Assembly: GCF_007754425.1 (NCBI RefSeq)
Contig: NZ_CP037452.1
Coordinates: 3,385,164 to 3,449,163 of the forward strand
Direction of reading: 5' to 3'
Length of the DNA: 64,000 bases
From: Gimesia fumaroli
Lineage (GTDB): Bacteria; Planctomycetota; Planctomycetia; Planctomycetales; Planctomycetaceae
How positions within the stretch are numbered: position 1 is the first letter of the stretch; every line of letters starts with the position of its first letter. The translations under genes and the position numbers were made by a program. The notes under the pieces were generated by a model that saw only the letters and a program-made list of their open reading frames with translations, was not told the DNA's origin and made no database searches. Shown in pieces: positions 46,351 through 56,013 of this stretch.

Positions 46351-47697
46351 GTGAATCCAACAAAGTCTGACTCCACACCCAAACATGCTCAATCGGAAGG
46401 AATTACTGGTTCAGAAAGTAATCTTGCACTTTCTGATATTCATTCTCGATTACCCGACCCGCAGAGAACATCCGGCAAAGCGACTGCTTTGGACCGATGG
46501 CTGATGCGAACCATGCTACAGAAGGCAGGTAATCCGGAAATCGAAGTGGTCTTATGGGATAACACCAGGATTACCACATCTCCCACTCCCCCTGCTGTGC
46601 GCGCCTTCATTCATCAGCGCAGCACACTGTATAAGATGTTGATTGATCCCAGTCTGGCTTTCGGAGATGGGTATTCTCAAGGGGGCGTTGAAGTGGAAGG
46701 TGGTTTGATCGCCTTTAATGAAGCCATTGACCAGTGCACTCATACAGCCGATACGAAATATTTTTACCGCGATGGGATACGAAGTTGCCTGGGATGGCTA
46801 CAACGAAATACAATCGACGCGGCTCGCAGTAATATCCATCATCATTATGATATTGGAAATGATTTCTATAAACTCTGGCTCGATCAGCAATTGGCTTATA
46901 CGTGTGCGTATTTTTCCGATCCGGAGATGTCACTGGAAGCGGCGCAGATCGCCAAAATGGATCATGTTTGCCGGAAAGTCGGTTTGAAACCAGGAGATAC
47001 GGTTGTTGAAGCCGGTTGTGGCTGGGGCGCACTGGCATTGCATATGGCCAAATTTTATGGAGCGAAAGTCAAAGCTTTTAATATTTCACATGAACAGATT
47101 GTCTATGCCCGTGAACGTGCCAAACAGGAAGGGTTGGGTGATCAAGTTGAATTTGTAGAAGATGACTGGCGAAATATTACCGGTAGTTATGATTCCTTCG
47201 TGTCGGTGGGGATGCTGGAGCATGTCGGCCTGAAAAATTATGAAACTCTGGGCGAAGTGATCGCCCGCTGTCAGAGCCCCCGTGGTCGCGGTTTGATTCA
47301 TTCGATTGGCTGTAACTCGCCGCGAATGCTGGATAGCTGGACTACCAAACGCATTTTTCCCGGGGCGCATGTTCCCAGTCTGAGCCAGATGATGCAGATT
47401 TTCGAGCCGCAGAAATTTTCAATTCTAGATGTCGAAAATATTCGCCTGCATTACGCGCTCACGTTGGAACACTGGCTGCAGCGTTATGAACAGAATATTG
47501 ATCAGGTCCAGTCTATGTTTGATGAGGAATTCATTCGAACCTGGCGTCTTTATCTGGCAGCTTCTGTGGCTGCCTTTCGAGCCGGTTCTCTGCAGTTATT
47601 TCAGGTGGTCTTCACCAATGGGGGGAATAATGAAGTTCCCTGGACTCGTGCTGGCTTGTATCAGGCTGAGCCTTCACAGGTGGTGAGCGAATCATGA
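46351..47697 (+). CDS. cfa: Cyclopropane-fatty-acyl-phospholipid synthase family methyltransferase
   Basis: 448 residues from the GTG at 46351, which follows GGGAGA; an upstream GTG at 46243 has no such site. The CFA-synthase signature IHHHYDIGNDFYKLWLD is present. The SAM-binding motif I is EAGCGWG (220-226), with VKAFNISHEQ and SVGMLEHVG next. The N-terminal 140 residues form the lipid-contact domain. The enzyme adds a methylene or methyl carbon from SAM to double bonds in membrane phospholipid acyl chains. Its stop overlaps the next gene's ATG by 4 bp (ATGA), so a flavin-dependent reductase is made with it. Confidence 0.92.
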   Translation: MNPTKSDSTPKHAQSEGITGSESNLALSDIHSRLPDPQRTSGKATALDRWLMRTMLQKAGNPEIEVVLWDNTRITTSPTPPAVRAFIHQRSTLYKMLIDPSLAFGDGYSQGGVEVEGGLIAFNEAIDQCTHTADTKYFYRDGIRSCLGWLQRNTIDAARSNIHHHYDIGNDFYKLWLDQQLAYTCAYFSDPEMSLEAAQIAKMDHVCRKVGLKPGDTVVEAGCGWGALALHMAKFYGAKVKAFNISHEQIVYARERAKQEGLGDQVEFVEDDWRNITGSYDSFVSVGMLEHVGLKNYETLGEVIARCQSPRGRGLIHSIGCNSPRMLDSWTTKRIFPGAHVPSLSQMMQIFEPQKFSILDVENIRLHYALTLEHWLQRYEQNIDQVQSMFDEEFIRTWRLYLAASVAAFRAGSLQLFQVVFTNGGNNEVPWTRAGLYQAEPSQVVSES

Positions 47698-48830
47698 TCG
47701 CACCAGAGAGTGAGACGTGTGATGTATTGATTGTGGGGGGCGGTCCTGGCGGCTCCTCTTGCGCCAGGGGCTTGCGTGATTCTGGCCTGGATGTGCTGGT
47801 CATGGATAAGGCAACGTTTCCACGTGATAAAGTCTGTGCGGGTTGGATTACGCCGCCGGTTGTGGATCTACTGGATCTGGATTTGGATGACTACAAACGA
47901 GAACATGCTCTGCAGCCGATCACGCGATTTCGAACCGGGATCATTGGCGGTCCTGCTATCGAGACCGAATACGACAAGACCGTCAGTTATGGCATCCGTC
48001 GATGTGAGTTCGATGACTACCTGCTCAAACGCTGTGGTGCCCGAACTCAACTGGGATCGCCTTTGAAAACAATGGAACGTTCTGAGAACGGCTGGCTGAT
48101 TAATGGTTCCCTGCAGGCAAAACTGATTGTGGGGGCAGGAGGTCATTTCTGTCCGGTGGCCCGCAGATTGAATCAGGCGAACCCGTCGGAAAAATCAGTC
48201 GTGCTGGCACAGGAAACGGAATTTGAACTGACTCCCGAACAGCAGAGTCTTTGTCGTGTGAAACCGGATACACCCGAATTATACTTCTGTCGGGATTTAA
48301 AAGGATATGGCTGGTGTTTTTTAAAAGATGGTTTTTTAAATGTGGGTATAGGTCGCGAGGGAGAAAAACAACTGTCGGCGGTGCGTGATGAATTTACTGA
48401 CTATCTCGATCGCGAGGGACGCGTGCCTAAGGAGATACTCGGGAAATTCAAAGGTCATGCTTATCGCCTGTATGGTTTGCAAAAACGGACGATCATTGAC
48501 GATAGCGTCCTACTGGTGGGGGACGCAATCGGGATGGCGTCCCCGCAAAGTGGAGAAGGCATTCGTCCTGCCATTGAAACGGGATTGATCGCCGCTGATA
48601 TGATTCGTGATTGCCAACGGGATTATTCAAAAGCTCGATTAGGTACTTATCAGGAGAAAGTTTTCGATCGGTTTGGGGAATGGTCAGACCATCCGGAAGC
48701 GAGTTTCATTCCAGCAGCTTTCCGTCAATTTCTGGGACGCCGATTGATGTCAACCCAATGGTTCACACGCATGGTACTCCTTGATCGCTGGTTCTTACAG
48801 CAGCATCTACTCCCTTTAGTTCATGGTTAA
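47694..48830 (+). CDS. Geranylgeranyl-reductase-type FAD-dependent oxidoreductase
   Basis: 378 residues. The FAD dinucleotide motif is VLIVGGGPGGSSCARGL (GxGxxG at 15-20). Next comes VCAGWITPPVVDLL, as in geranylgeranyl reductase and related lipid reductases. The second FAD motif is LLVGDAIGMASPQSGEGIRPA. Relatives reduce isoprenoid or other C=C bonds in lipids. Translational coupling to the CFA-synthase-type gene suggests both act on the same lipid, for example methylation of an unsaturated chain followed by reduction; this is inference. No signal peptide. It overlaps the convergent oxidoreductase gene by 4 bp. Confidence 0.88.
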   Translation: MIAPESETCDVLIVGGGPGGSSCARGLRDSGLDVLVMDKATFPRDKVCAGWITPPVVDLLDLDLDDYKREHALQPITRFRTGIIGGPAIETEYDKTVSYGIRRCEFDDYLLKRCGARTQLGSPLKTMERSENGWLINGSLQAKLIVGAGGHFCPVARRLNQANPSEKSVVLAQETEFELTPEQQSLCRVKPDTPELYFCRDLKGYGWCFLKDGFLNVGIGREGEKQLSAVRDEFTDYLDREGRVPKEILGKFKGHAYRLYGLQKRTIIDDSVLLVGDAIGMASPQSGEGIRPAIETGLIAADMIRDCQRDYSKARLGTYQEKVFDRFGEWSDHPEASFIPAAFRQFLGRRLMSTQWFTRMVLLDRWFLQQHLLPLVHG

Positions 48831-50551
48831 CTCAGTTTTGACCACTCCAGTTCGATCCCCTGCTTTGAGAGTGTAGTCTGGAACTCTTGGAGCTGGCGTT
48901 GATCGTTGCGAATTTTACGCGGCGTTGTTTTATGTGAAATTGCGTGGGCACATAAGGCGCCAGCTGCTTCACCAATCGACCATTCCACAGGATGCAGACG
49001 GTAGCAGCCGTTGGAAATGTGCGTGGTACCGATGTTTTTGCAAGCGGGGATCAGATTTTCGACCCGCTGTGGAATCATTGCCCCCAATGGGATCTGAAAC
49101 GGCACACTGCCCATATCGATGTAATTGTCGCCTCCCGTACTGGGGTGCAGGTCCAGATGGTAATAGCCGATGCCGACGGAATCAGCGAATGGTTTGGCGA
49201 GCAACGGTTTGTGATCCTTGCCCAGTTCTTTGAGTCGCTCGGTATAGGTCAGGTCTTGTTCTTTGATCGTGAGCTCGGCTTTGATACGACGGGACTCGCG
49301 AATATAAGGGTATTTTGCCAGGCCATCTTCGGTACCAACGATATCTTTGCGCAAACGCAGCCCTTTCCAACCTTGCTTGCCGTCCGGTCGGGGAGCTTCG
49401 GTCTGCAGCCAATACAGGAGCGACAGGCTGAGTTGTTTGGCAGCGTTGAGATGTTTCTCGCGTTCTGCTGGAGCGACATCAGTGATGTTACCCAGCATAT
49501 AGTCATTCTGAGGCCAGTTGATGACGGTGATATCACTGGCGTAAGAGCCGGGTGTGAAATTGTTACGGTCGATCATCCGGCGGTAAAGCCAGAGATTCAG
49601 TGATTTGGTTTTGGGGGGTGCTGTCTCTTTACCACAGGGCACGAAGGAAAGTTCTTTGGGCTTCAACGTGCGTGGGTGGGAATAATAGAGCGAAAGGATC
49701 TTACCCGACCATGCGGGTGTTAATGGGGGAACATGATTTTTCCAGAAATCATACATCGCAGGGCGCTCAATTGTGTGGTCTTCCCCTTCCCGATGATCAA
49801 TGGCAAAACAGTGCGTCATCGCCTGAATATTAGCAGGGTTGGTTTTTTCCGGTGCATGTGGTTCACCGGTTTCTGCCTGTGATTCGGCTCCCAGAACGTA
49901 TTCCGTTCTGGTTAATGGTAGCAGGTCCCCTTCTTCGCTGGCATCGATGAAGTATCTGGCGTGCAGTGTGACCGGTTTATCTGATCCTAATGTCTGGCAG
50001 GTTACGGTTTCAATACGGTCACCTGTTTGAGAAGCACTGACGGGTTGTGTGTTTAGAAGCAGGGTCAGTTGACCGCTACTGACTGCAGGAGCCAACATTG
50101 ATTGTAACGCTGCAATGCCGACCTTAGGTTCGTGGCAGATGCGCGAGACGGAACCGTTACCAGGATTCAAATTCGCGACTTGCCGGGCTTTGCTGGTTAA
50201 GGGGTAATGTTGCTTGTAATAATCACGAATCAGAGTTCGCAGTTGTGCATAGGATTCTGTACGTCCGAACGATTCAATCCACTTATGTTCGTCTGGCGGG
50301 ACCGCTTGTTGTGAGATCTGACCCCCGATCCAGTCAGTCGGCTCAGTCAGAATCACGCGGGCTCCATTGCGGCAGGCAGCGAACGCAGCAGCACAGCCTC
50401 CCAGGCCGGCACCGATGATGACCACATCGGCTTTGAGTTCGCTGGGGTTTGATGCATAACAGGATTGTGACTGCAAAGCCTGCAGAAAGGGAAGACTAAA
50501 GATTCCGGAGCCATAGATGCCGCACTGCTGCAAAAATTGTCGTCGTTGCAT
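48827..50551 (-). CDS. Tat-exported FAD-dependent oxidoreductase (FAD_oxidored family)
   Basis: 574 residues. The N-terminus has a twin-arginine signal (MQRRQFLQQCGIYGSG). The FAD-binding motif is ADVVIIGAGLGGCAAAFAA, followed by TEPTDWIGGQISQQAV, the hallmark of the FAD_oxidored family, often annotated as xanthan-lyase-like but of unproved activity. Near the C-terminus LIPACKNIGTTHISNGCYR and SIGEAAGALC complete the FAD domain. Export with bound flavin explains the Tat signal. Such proteins are numerous in planctomycetes and are thought to act on sugars or polymers in the periplasm. Convergent with the lipid reductase gene. Confidence 0.88.
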   Translation of the reverse strand: MQRRQFLQQCGIYGSGIFSLPFLQALQSQSCYASNPSELKADVVIIGAGLGGCAAAFAACRNGARVILTEPTDWIGGQISQQAVPPDEHKWIESFGRTESYAQLRTLIRDYYKQHYPLTSKARQVANLNPGNGSVSRICHEPKVGIAALQSMLAPAVSSGQLTLLLNTQPVSASQTGDRIETVTCQTLGSDKPVTLHARYFIDASEEGDLLPLTRTEYVLGAESQAETGEPHAPEKTNPANIQAMTHCFAIDHREGEDHTIERPAMYDFWKNHVPPLTPAWSGKILSLYYSHPRTLKPKELSFVPCGKETAPPKTKSLNLWLYRRMIDRNNFTPGSYASDITVINWPQNDYMLGNITDVAPAEREKHLNAAKQLSLSLLYWLQTEAPRPDGKQGWKGLRLRKDIVGTEDGLAKYPYIRESRRIKAELTIKEQDLTYTERLKELGKDHKPLLAKPFADSVGIGYYHLDLHPSTGGDNYIDMGSVPFQIPLGAMIPQRVENLIPACKNIGTTHISNGCYRLHPVEWSIGEAAGALCAHAISHKTTPRKIRNDQRQLQEFQTTLSKQGIELEWSKLS

Positions 50552-50711
50552 GATTTTGAATTTCAGAATATTACGAGATTAATAACGCGTAGGAGATTAA
50601 GATGTTGGAATACTTATTCTTTCAGTATCGCGACTGAAATACCAGCCCCGTTGATAGCGATTCTTTTAAACTCAGTACGTTGTCCAGGATAGGATGATTA
50701 AAGGAAAATAG

Positions 50712-52232
50712 ATGTTCAAATATTATGCTCTGTTGCTCAGCATGGTGGTCTGTACTACCGACATATTACATGGGGCTGACTATTTTCAGATACAGGTTGT
50801 CGATGCGGAAACCGAACGTGGTATACCACTCGTCGAACTGGAGACGGTGAATCAGATTCTCCATGTCACCGACAGTAAGGGAATTGTCGCTTTTGATGAA
50901 CCGGGCCTGATGAATCAGGAAGTCTACTTTTTTCTCCGCAGTCACGGCTACAGTTATCCAAAAGATGGTTTTGGATTCAATGGCAAAAAGCTGAACGTGA
51001 AGCCGGGCGGCAAAGCCGTCATCAAGATGAAGCGGATCAATGTGGCGCAGCGGTTGTATCGGGTGACCGGTGGGGGCATTTATCGGGACAGCCTGCTGGT
51101 CGGGGCACCAGTTCCTTTGCAAGAGCCTGTGTTAAATGGGCGTGTGCTGGGCTCGGATAGCGTGGTGAATACGCTGTTTAAAAATAAGGTGTACTGGTTC
51201 TGGGGAGATACCAACAAACCGGGGTATCCTCTAGGGAATTTTGATGTTCCCGGTGCCGTCTCTGAATTACCGGCACGGGGAGGACTACGGATTCAACAAG
51301 GTGTTGATCTGGATTATTTTCTGGATGAAACGGGTTTTGCGAAGAAGACCTGTGATATGCCAGGCGAGGGACCAACCTGGATTGATGCGCTCGTAACTTT
51401 GAAAGATGAGTCTGGTGTTGAGCGCCTGTTTGCGAAATATGTCAAAGTCAAAGCGCCAATGACTGTCTATGAACGGGGACTGGTGGAATTTAATGACGAG
51501 TTGAAACAGTTCGACAAACAGAAAGTCTTTGATTTTGATGCCCTGCTCTATCCGGTAGGTCATCCAGTAAAGTATAAAATGGAGGGAGTCGAATATGTGT
51601 TGTTCGGTCTGGCGGCTCCCCTGACTCGCGTGTCTGCGTCCCCGTCCGTGTTGGCAAATTTAGCCGAATATGAAACCTATACCTACTTGAAACCAGGAAC
51701 AGAGAACGAACAGTGGGTCATAGATCGAGATTCGCAAGGTCAGCTGCGATATCAATGGCGAAAAAATCTTCCGCCGTTGAGTTATGACCTGGAACAAAAG
51801 TTGATTTTACAGGGGAAACTGTCTGCAGAGGAAGGATATTTTTATCTTTGCGATATCGAAACGAAGCGGCCCCTACAGATTCATAACAGCTCCGTTGCCT
51901 GGAACGCGTATCGCAAAAAGTGGACGATGATCGCGTCACAGAAATTTGGCACGTCTGTCCTGGGAGAGATCTGGTATTCAGAGGCGGAAAGTCCACTTGG
52001 CCCCTGGAAGTGGGCTCGCAAGATTGTGACGCATAATAAGTACAGTTTTTATAACCCGAAACAGCACCCGATGTTTGCAGAGGAGAAAGGGCGGTTGATC
52101 TATTTCGAGGGGACTTATACGACCTTATTTTCGGGAAATGATGTTAAGACGCCCCGCTATGACTATAACCAGATTATGTATCAGCTGGATTTGTCTGATC
52201 CGCGTCTGGCACCGGAGTTGTTTCAACAATAG
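50712..52232 (+). CDS. Secreted protein with Ig-like N-terminus and glycosidase-type propeller, unknown function
   Basis: 506 residues with a signal peptide (about 1-21) after a good AAAGGA site. Residues 22-110 form a carboxypeptidase-regulatory-like beta-sandwich (FQIQVVDAETERGIPLVELE). The rest has the look of a five-bladed propeller of the GH43/DUF4185 type: VYWFWGDTNKPG, YVLFGLAAPL, AWNAYRKKWTMIASQ with IWYSEAESPLGPWKWA, and RLIYFEGTYTTLFSG. The tandem Trp-rich blades suggest carbohydrate binding. No catalytic triad can be assigned with confidence. Probably a periplasmic sugar-binding or sugar-cleaving protein. Confidence 0.75.
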   Translation: MFKYYALLLSMVVCTTDILHGADYFQIQVVDAETERGIPLVELETVNQILHVTDSKGIVAFDEPGLMNQEVYFFLRSHGYSYPKDGFGFNGKKLNVKPGGKAVIKMKRINVAQRLYRVTGGGIYRDSLLVGAPVPLQEPVLNGRVLGSDSVVNTLFKNKVYWFWGDTNKPGYPLGNFDVPGAVSELPARGGLRIQQGVDLDYFLDETGFAKKTCDMPGEGPTWIDALVTLKDESGVERLFAKYVKVKAPMTVYERGLVEFNDELKQFDKQKVFDFDALLYPVGHPVKYKMEGVEYVLFGLAAPLTRVSASPSVLANLAEYETYTYLKPGTENEQWVIDRDSQGQLRYQWRKNLPPLSYDLEQKLILQGKLSAEEGYFYLCDIETKRPLQIHNSSVAWNAYRKKWTMIASQKFGTSVLGEIWYSEAESPLGPWKWARKIVTHNKYSFYNPKQHPMFAEEKGRLIYFEGTYTTLFSGNDVKTPRYDYNQIMYQLDLSDPRLAPELFQQ

Positions 52233-52245
52233 TTGGAAATAAAAA

Positions 52246-52282
52246 AGAACACAGAGAGCAACCCGTGTGGTCTCTGTGTTCT
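52246..52282. terminator. Terminator between convergent genes
   Basis: A 12-bp perfect stem, AGAACACAGAGA / TCTCTGTGTTCT, with a 13-nt loop. On the minus strand a T-rich tail (TTTTTATTTCC) follows, so it best suits the esterase gene ending at 52310, but it can stop both transcripts. Confidence 0.7.
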
Positions 52283-52309
52283 GAAAGTATGAAATGCCTG
52301 AAAGTGGAT

Positions 52310-53227
52310 TCAGGAGTCTTTACCTAACAGCTTGTCCATCAAGAATTCGTGAGAGTTCGAGTATTGATCTGATTTCGAAACGTCTTTAATCAGCAGGTGG
52401 CATTCCGTGCCCACTTTGTCGGCTTTTTCTTTCATTTTGACACCATAAACTGGGTGGTGAATTCCATGGCCGGCGTTTTCTGAAGGAAGTTTCATGTTGT
52501 TACCGTAGGTCATTAAGAGTGGTGGATCGTCGGCAGTGAGATGGTTATAAGGAGAGAACTCTTTATAAAGTGCTTCGTGTTTTTCGTAGTTGTCCATCAC
52601 GTCCTGCATACTTTTACCGCCGACGGCTTTATGGATCATCGCATGTTTGAGCACATTCGGGCCGAGCCAGGGTTCGATGACTTTGGGATCGATGGATGTC
52701 TGACCTCCGCCGACGGCAGCGGCAATGACGCGTGTGGATTCCCGGGCGACGGGATCTTTGGATTTGGGATCGGCCAGATCATCGTGATATAAGAGCCACA
52801 TCGAAGTGCAGGCCCCTGCACTGCCGCCGGTCAATGCGATTTTCTTTTTATCGATATTCCATTCTTTGGCTTTCGAACGGATGAACTGGATTGCGCGGGC
52901 GGCATCATGTACTGGGACAGGAAGTGACGCTTCGCCCGTCAAACGGTAATTGATGGCAGCATAAGAAATGCCTTTGTCGAGATAAGCTTGAATTCTGCTC
53001 GAACCTCGTCCTTTATCACCGCCAATCCAACCGCCGCCGTGAATGTAGACCAGCAGCGGTCGCGGGCCTTTCCCTTTTGCTTCCCAGAAATCCAGTTTGG
53101 TCTTATCATGCGGACCATGAGCGACATCGGCATGTGTTGGTTTCGGAATTTTCGGTTTGTCTGCCGCGAAGGACGCGGAACAGATAAGCGTGAACGTCAG
53201 TAGAAAAGCAAGTATTTGGCGCTGCAT
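52310..53227 (-). CDS. Secreted alpha/beta hydrolase (esterase/lipase, BD-FAE-like), second copy
   Basis: 305 residues from the ATG at 53227 behind AAGGAA; upstream in-frame starts would put the signal peptide inside the protein. The signal peptide ends near SFAAD (22). The esterase signatures are LLVYIHGGGWIGGDKG (oxyanion loop), LTGGSAGACTS (nucleophile elbow) and a C-terminal SHEFLMDKLL, which probably carries the catalytic His. Similar in type to the enzyme at 16087-16965, but with a different C-terminal region. Likely a periplasmic carbohydrate or aryl esterase; substrate unknown. Confidence 0.87.
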   Translation of the reverse strand: MQRQILAFLLTFTLICSASFAADKPKIPKPTHADVAHGPHDKTKLDFWEAKGKGPRPLLVYIHGGGWIGGDKGRGSSRIQAYLDKGISYAAINYRLTGEASLPVPVHDAARAIQFIRSKAKEWNIDKKKIALTGGSAGACTSMWLLYHDDLADPKSKDPVARESTRVIAAAVGGGQTSIDPKVIEPWLGPNVLKHAMIHKAVGGKSMQDVMDNYEKHEALYKEFSPYNHLTADDPPLLMTYGNNMKLPSENAGHGIHHPVYGVKMKEKADKVGTECHLLIKDVSKSDQYSNSHEFLMDKLLGKDS

Positions 53228-53435
53228 GGGGGCGATTCCTTTAAGATGGTTCAGTAAGATCAGTGACTTTGGATAATCTTTCATCATGAGTTGTTCTTTG
53301 ATCGAAATCAAGAATCTATAGTGCGGAGTTTCTTTGCATGTATCAACAGGCTATGATGTGAACTTCGGGTTTGATGAAGAATCGACGATGAAGAATTGAC
53401 ATGGATCACAACAGCATTGCGTGGAGCGAGTAGGC

Positions 53436-54599
53436 ATGAAACATTTGATTTCCTGCGGAATAGTCAGTTTATTTCTTCTTTTTTCAGTATCCTTTGTCTG
53501 GTCTGGCGAAAAGGCGGACAGGGCTCCGCTGGATGCTAAAAAAGAACTCTGGAAGCAGATTGCACCTTTTTTTGAACCCCCGAATGAGTTCAAGGGAGAT
53601 CTGGGAAATTATAAAACACCATTGAGGTTTTATGATAGACGACCGGTCAAAACACCAGCTGACTGGCAGGCGCGTCGTCAGGAAATTCTGAAGACCTGGC
53701 ATGCGATGATGGGTGAGTGGCCGCCCGTGAATGAACATCCCAAAGTAGAGTATCTGAAGCAGGAACACCGGGATAATTTCACGCAATACACGGTGCGGTT
53801 TGACATTGCGCCGGGGCATCCCAATACGGGTTATCTGCTGGTTCCCGATGATGCTAAGCCGGATCATAAGACACCGGCTGTGCTGGTGGTCTATTATGAT
53901 CCCGAGACTGGCGCGGGATTAAAAGGCAAGGATCGAGATTTTGCCTTGGCGTTAGCAAAGCGGGGCTTTGTGACATTATCGGTTGGCCACGATTATTCAC
54001 TTTACTATCCCAATCGGGAGAAAGCAGAGATTCAGCCTTTGTCTGCGTTAGCTTATGGGGCAGCGAATGCATTTCATGTGCTGGCGAATCGAAAAGAGGT
54101 TGATCCGGAACGCATTGGCATCGTCGGGCATTCGTATGGTGGCAAGTGGGCGATGTTTGCTTCCTGTCTGTACGACAAATTTGCGTGTGCTGCCTGGTCG
54201 GATGGCGGGATTGTATTTGATGAAAGCAGACCGAGTGTGAATTACTGGGAGCCCTGGTACCTGGGTTATGAGGGGCCCGACTTTCGTAAGCGGGGGTTGC
54301 CGACCAAAGAGAATCCGCGCACCGGGCTGTATAAACAACTCGTCAAAGACGGTTACGATCTGCACGAACTGCATGCTTTGATGGCCCCCCGCCCGTTTCT
54401 GGTTTCCGGTGGTGCAGAAGACCGCCCCAAACAATGGCGGGCGCTGAATCATAGCGTCGCCGTGAATCGATTCCTGGGTTATGACAATCGAGTGGCAATG
54501 ACGAATCGGGAAAAACATGCTCCCAACCCTGAGTCGAACGAGCAGATGTATCAGTTCTTTGAGTACTGGTTGAAAGCAAACGCACTCAACAAAAAATGA
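53436..54599 (+). CDS. Secreted alpha/beta hydrolase of the acetyl-xylan-esterase/dienelactone type
   Basis: 387 residues from the ATG at 53436, which follows GGAG; a GTG five codons earlier is less likely. The signal peptide covers about 1-25. The nucleophile elbow is GIVGHSYGGKWA. The lid and C-terminal region include SGGAEDRPKQW with a possible Asp and NREKHAPNPES with the probable His. The fold resembles the large esterases of the acetyl-xylan-esterase/DLH group common in planctomycetes. It is divergent from the other esterase gene (208 bp between them), so the two may share a control region. Periplasmic; substrate inferred to be a carbohydrate ester. Confidence 0.83.
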   Translation: MKHLISCGIVSLFLLFSVSFVWSGEKADRAPLDAKKELWKQIAPFFEPPNEFKGDLGNYKTPLRFYDRRPVKTPADWQARRQEILKTWHAMMGEWPPVNEHPKVEYLKQEHRDNFTQYTVRFDIAPGHPNTGYLLVPDDAKPDHKTPAVLVVYYDPETGAGLKGKDRDFALALAKRGFVTLSVGHDYSLYYPNREKAEIQPLSALAYGAANAFHVLANRKEVDPERIGIVGHSYGGKWAMFASCLYDKFACAAWSDGGIVFDESRPSVNYWEPWYLGYEGPDFRKRGLPTKENPRTGLYKQLVKDGYDLHELHALMAPRPFLVSGGAEDRPKQWRALNHSVAVNRFLGYDNRVAMTNREKHAPNPESNEQMYQFFEYWLKANALNKK

Positions 54600-55051
54600 G
54601 TGTAATCAAACACATCGTTTAATGCTTTGATCACCGACGATCGACAGATCGGTGAAACTACCAGTGTGGCTGGTGAGAGTTCGTATCCGGCAGATTATAC
54701 TTGGTCTGGTTAGTGTTTTTGTGAACACTTTTCAGGGTGTTTCATTGTCATCCTTTCATTATAAAACTGGAAAATGGGTGAAATGAAGGAAAAGTCACAC
54801 ACATTTGCTCCCTGAAAGACGTCTGTTCTAATAGAGGCTGTCGTATGAATTCCGCTCAGGATTGGCACGATTTCACAGAAATCAGAGTTGCTTTTCGTAC
54901 ACCCCGTGAGAAATAATGAAGCTGCTGTGAGATCCTTCCTAAAATTTTGCCTTCCCTGAGTCTGGCCTCCTTGAGCCATAAGCTCTGTTTTATATTCTCG
55001 ACTCATTTACACCCTGTGATTTTCCCTACCTGATTACCGGAGAATAATTAA
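54600..55051. other. Intergenic region upstream of DUF1559 number 3
   Basis: About 450 bp. A weak 7-bp hairpin (TCACCGA / TCGGTGA, 54631-54655) may end the esterase transcript. The rest shows no convincing gene; a minus-strand frame here has no start signal or family resemblance. GGAGAATAATTAA before 55052 is the next gene's ribosome-binding site. Confidence 0.45.
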
Positions 55052-56011
55052 ATGTTGATGCAACCTCGTTCCAGAGGTCGGCGTGGTTTTACGCTCATTG
55101 AACTGCTCGTTGTGATTGCGATCATTGCGATTCTAATTGCGCTATTATTACCGGCAGTGCAACAGGCTCGTGAAGCAGCACGACGGTCGACCTGTAAAAA
55201 TAATTTGAAGCAGATCGGGATCGCTTTACATAACTATCACGATACGCATTCCAGCTTTCCCCCCGGAAGTATTGGCTGGTCATTTACAGCGAGTTCTTCT
55301 GATAACCCCCAGTTAAACAGCATGGGACCGTTGGTGATGATCCTGCCGTATATGGATATGGCACCACTCTATAACAAATTTGATTTCAGTCTCAGTTATG
55401 CAAATCCGGCGAATGTGGGGTTAGCAGCCAATCTTGTTCCGACTTACCTTTGCCCGTCCTACGCAGGGGAAACGGTTCATAATGAACATGGTTACCGAGG
55501 CTGGAATACCAGCACCAGGAAAGCGATTACCAATTACCTGGGAGTCGCCGGTTACGCAACAACGGGAGCCCAGGTTGGTATCAGGACCAGTGCCAGCCTG
55601 CCGGCGATACAACGGGGAATATTCTGGCCGAACAGTAATACTCGGATGCGTGATATTACCGATGGGACCACGAACACATTTATCTATGGTGAATATCGTC
55701 CCTCGATTATGTCAGATGTAGGTTGGGGGTCGGGTGGTTCCTGTTACGATAATCGCTGCAGTCCGTGGGTGCGTGGAATTACACTCGAAGGAAGTGGTGC
55801 AGTGAAAGGAATGCGTTATGGGCCGAATCAGGTCTTTCCGAAGACTGCCTATACCAACGACTGGACCGTGGTTCCCTTCAGTTCTCAGCACGTGGGGGGC
55901 GTGCATATGTTGAATACTGATGGAAGTGTGGTGTTTGTGAGTGAGAATATCGATATCAATGTCTGGCGGTATCGTGGCAGCGCCTCCGATGGTCAGGTAA
56001 TTGGAGACTGA
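55052..56011 (+). CDS. DUF1559 protein with pilin-type N-terminus, number 3
   Basis: 319 residues. The prepilin-type signal [18 protein letters not shown] is followed by [21 protein letters not shown] and [13 protein letters not shown], all standard for DUF1559. The C-terminal block is [15 protein letters not shown], with the DG motif. The start is the ATG at 55052 behind GGAGAATAA; an ATG two codons later is also possible. A small lipoprotein gene begins only 2 bp after the stop, so the pair is surely co-transcribed and perhaps translationally coupled. Confidence 0.92.
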   Translation: MLMQPRSRGRRGFTLIELLVVIAIIAILIALLLPAVQQAREAARRSTCKNNLKQIGIALHNYHDTHSSFPPGSIGWSFTASSSDNPQLNSMGPLVMILPYMDMAPLYNKFDFSLSYANPANVGLAANLVPTYLCPSYAGETVHNEHGYRGWNTSTRKAITNYLGVAGYATTGAQVGIRTSASLPAIQRGIFWPNSNTRMRDITDGTTNTFIYGEYRPSIMSDVGWGSGGSCYDNRCSPWVRGITLEGSGAVKGMRYGPNQVFPKTAYTNDWTVVPFSSQHVGGVHMLNTDGSVVFVSENIDINVWRYRGSASDGQVIGD

Positions 56012-56013
56012 TC

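Noticed and set aside
54710..55006. 98-residue minus-strand frame upstream of DUF1559 number 3
   Set aside because: No ribosome-binding site, no family resemblance, and it lies where a promoter is expected.
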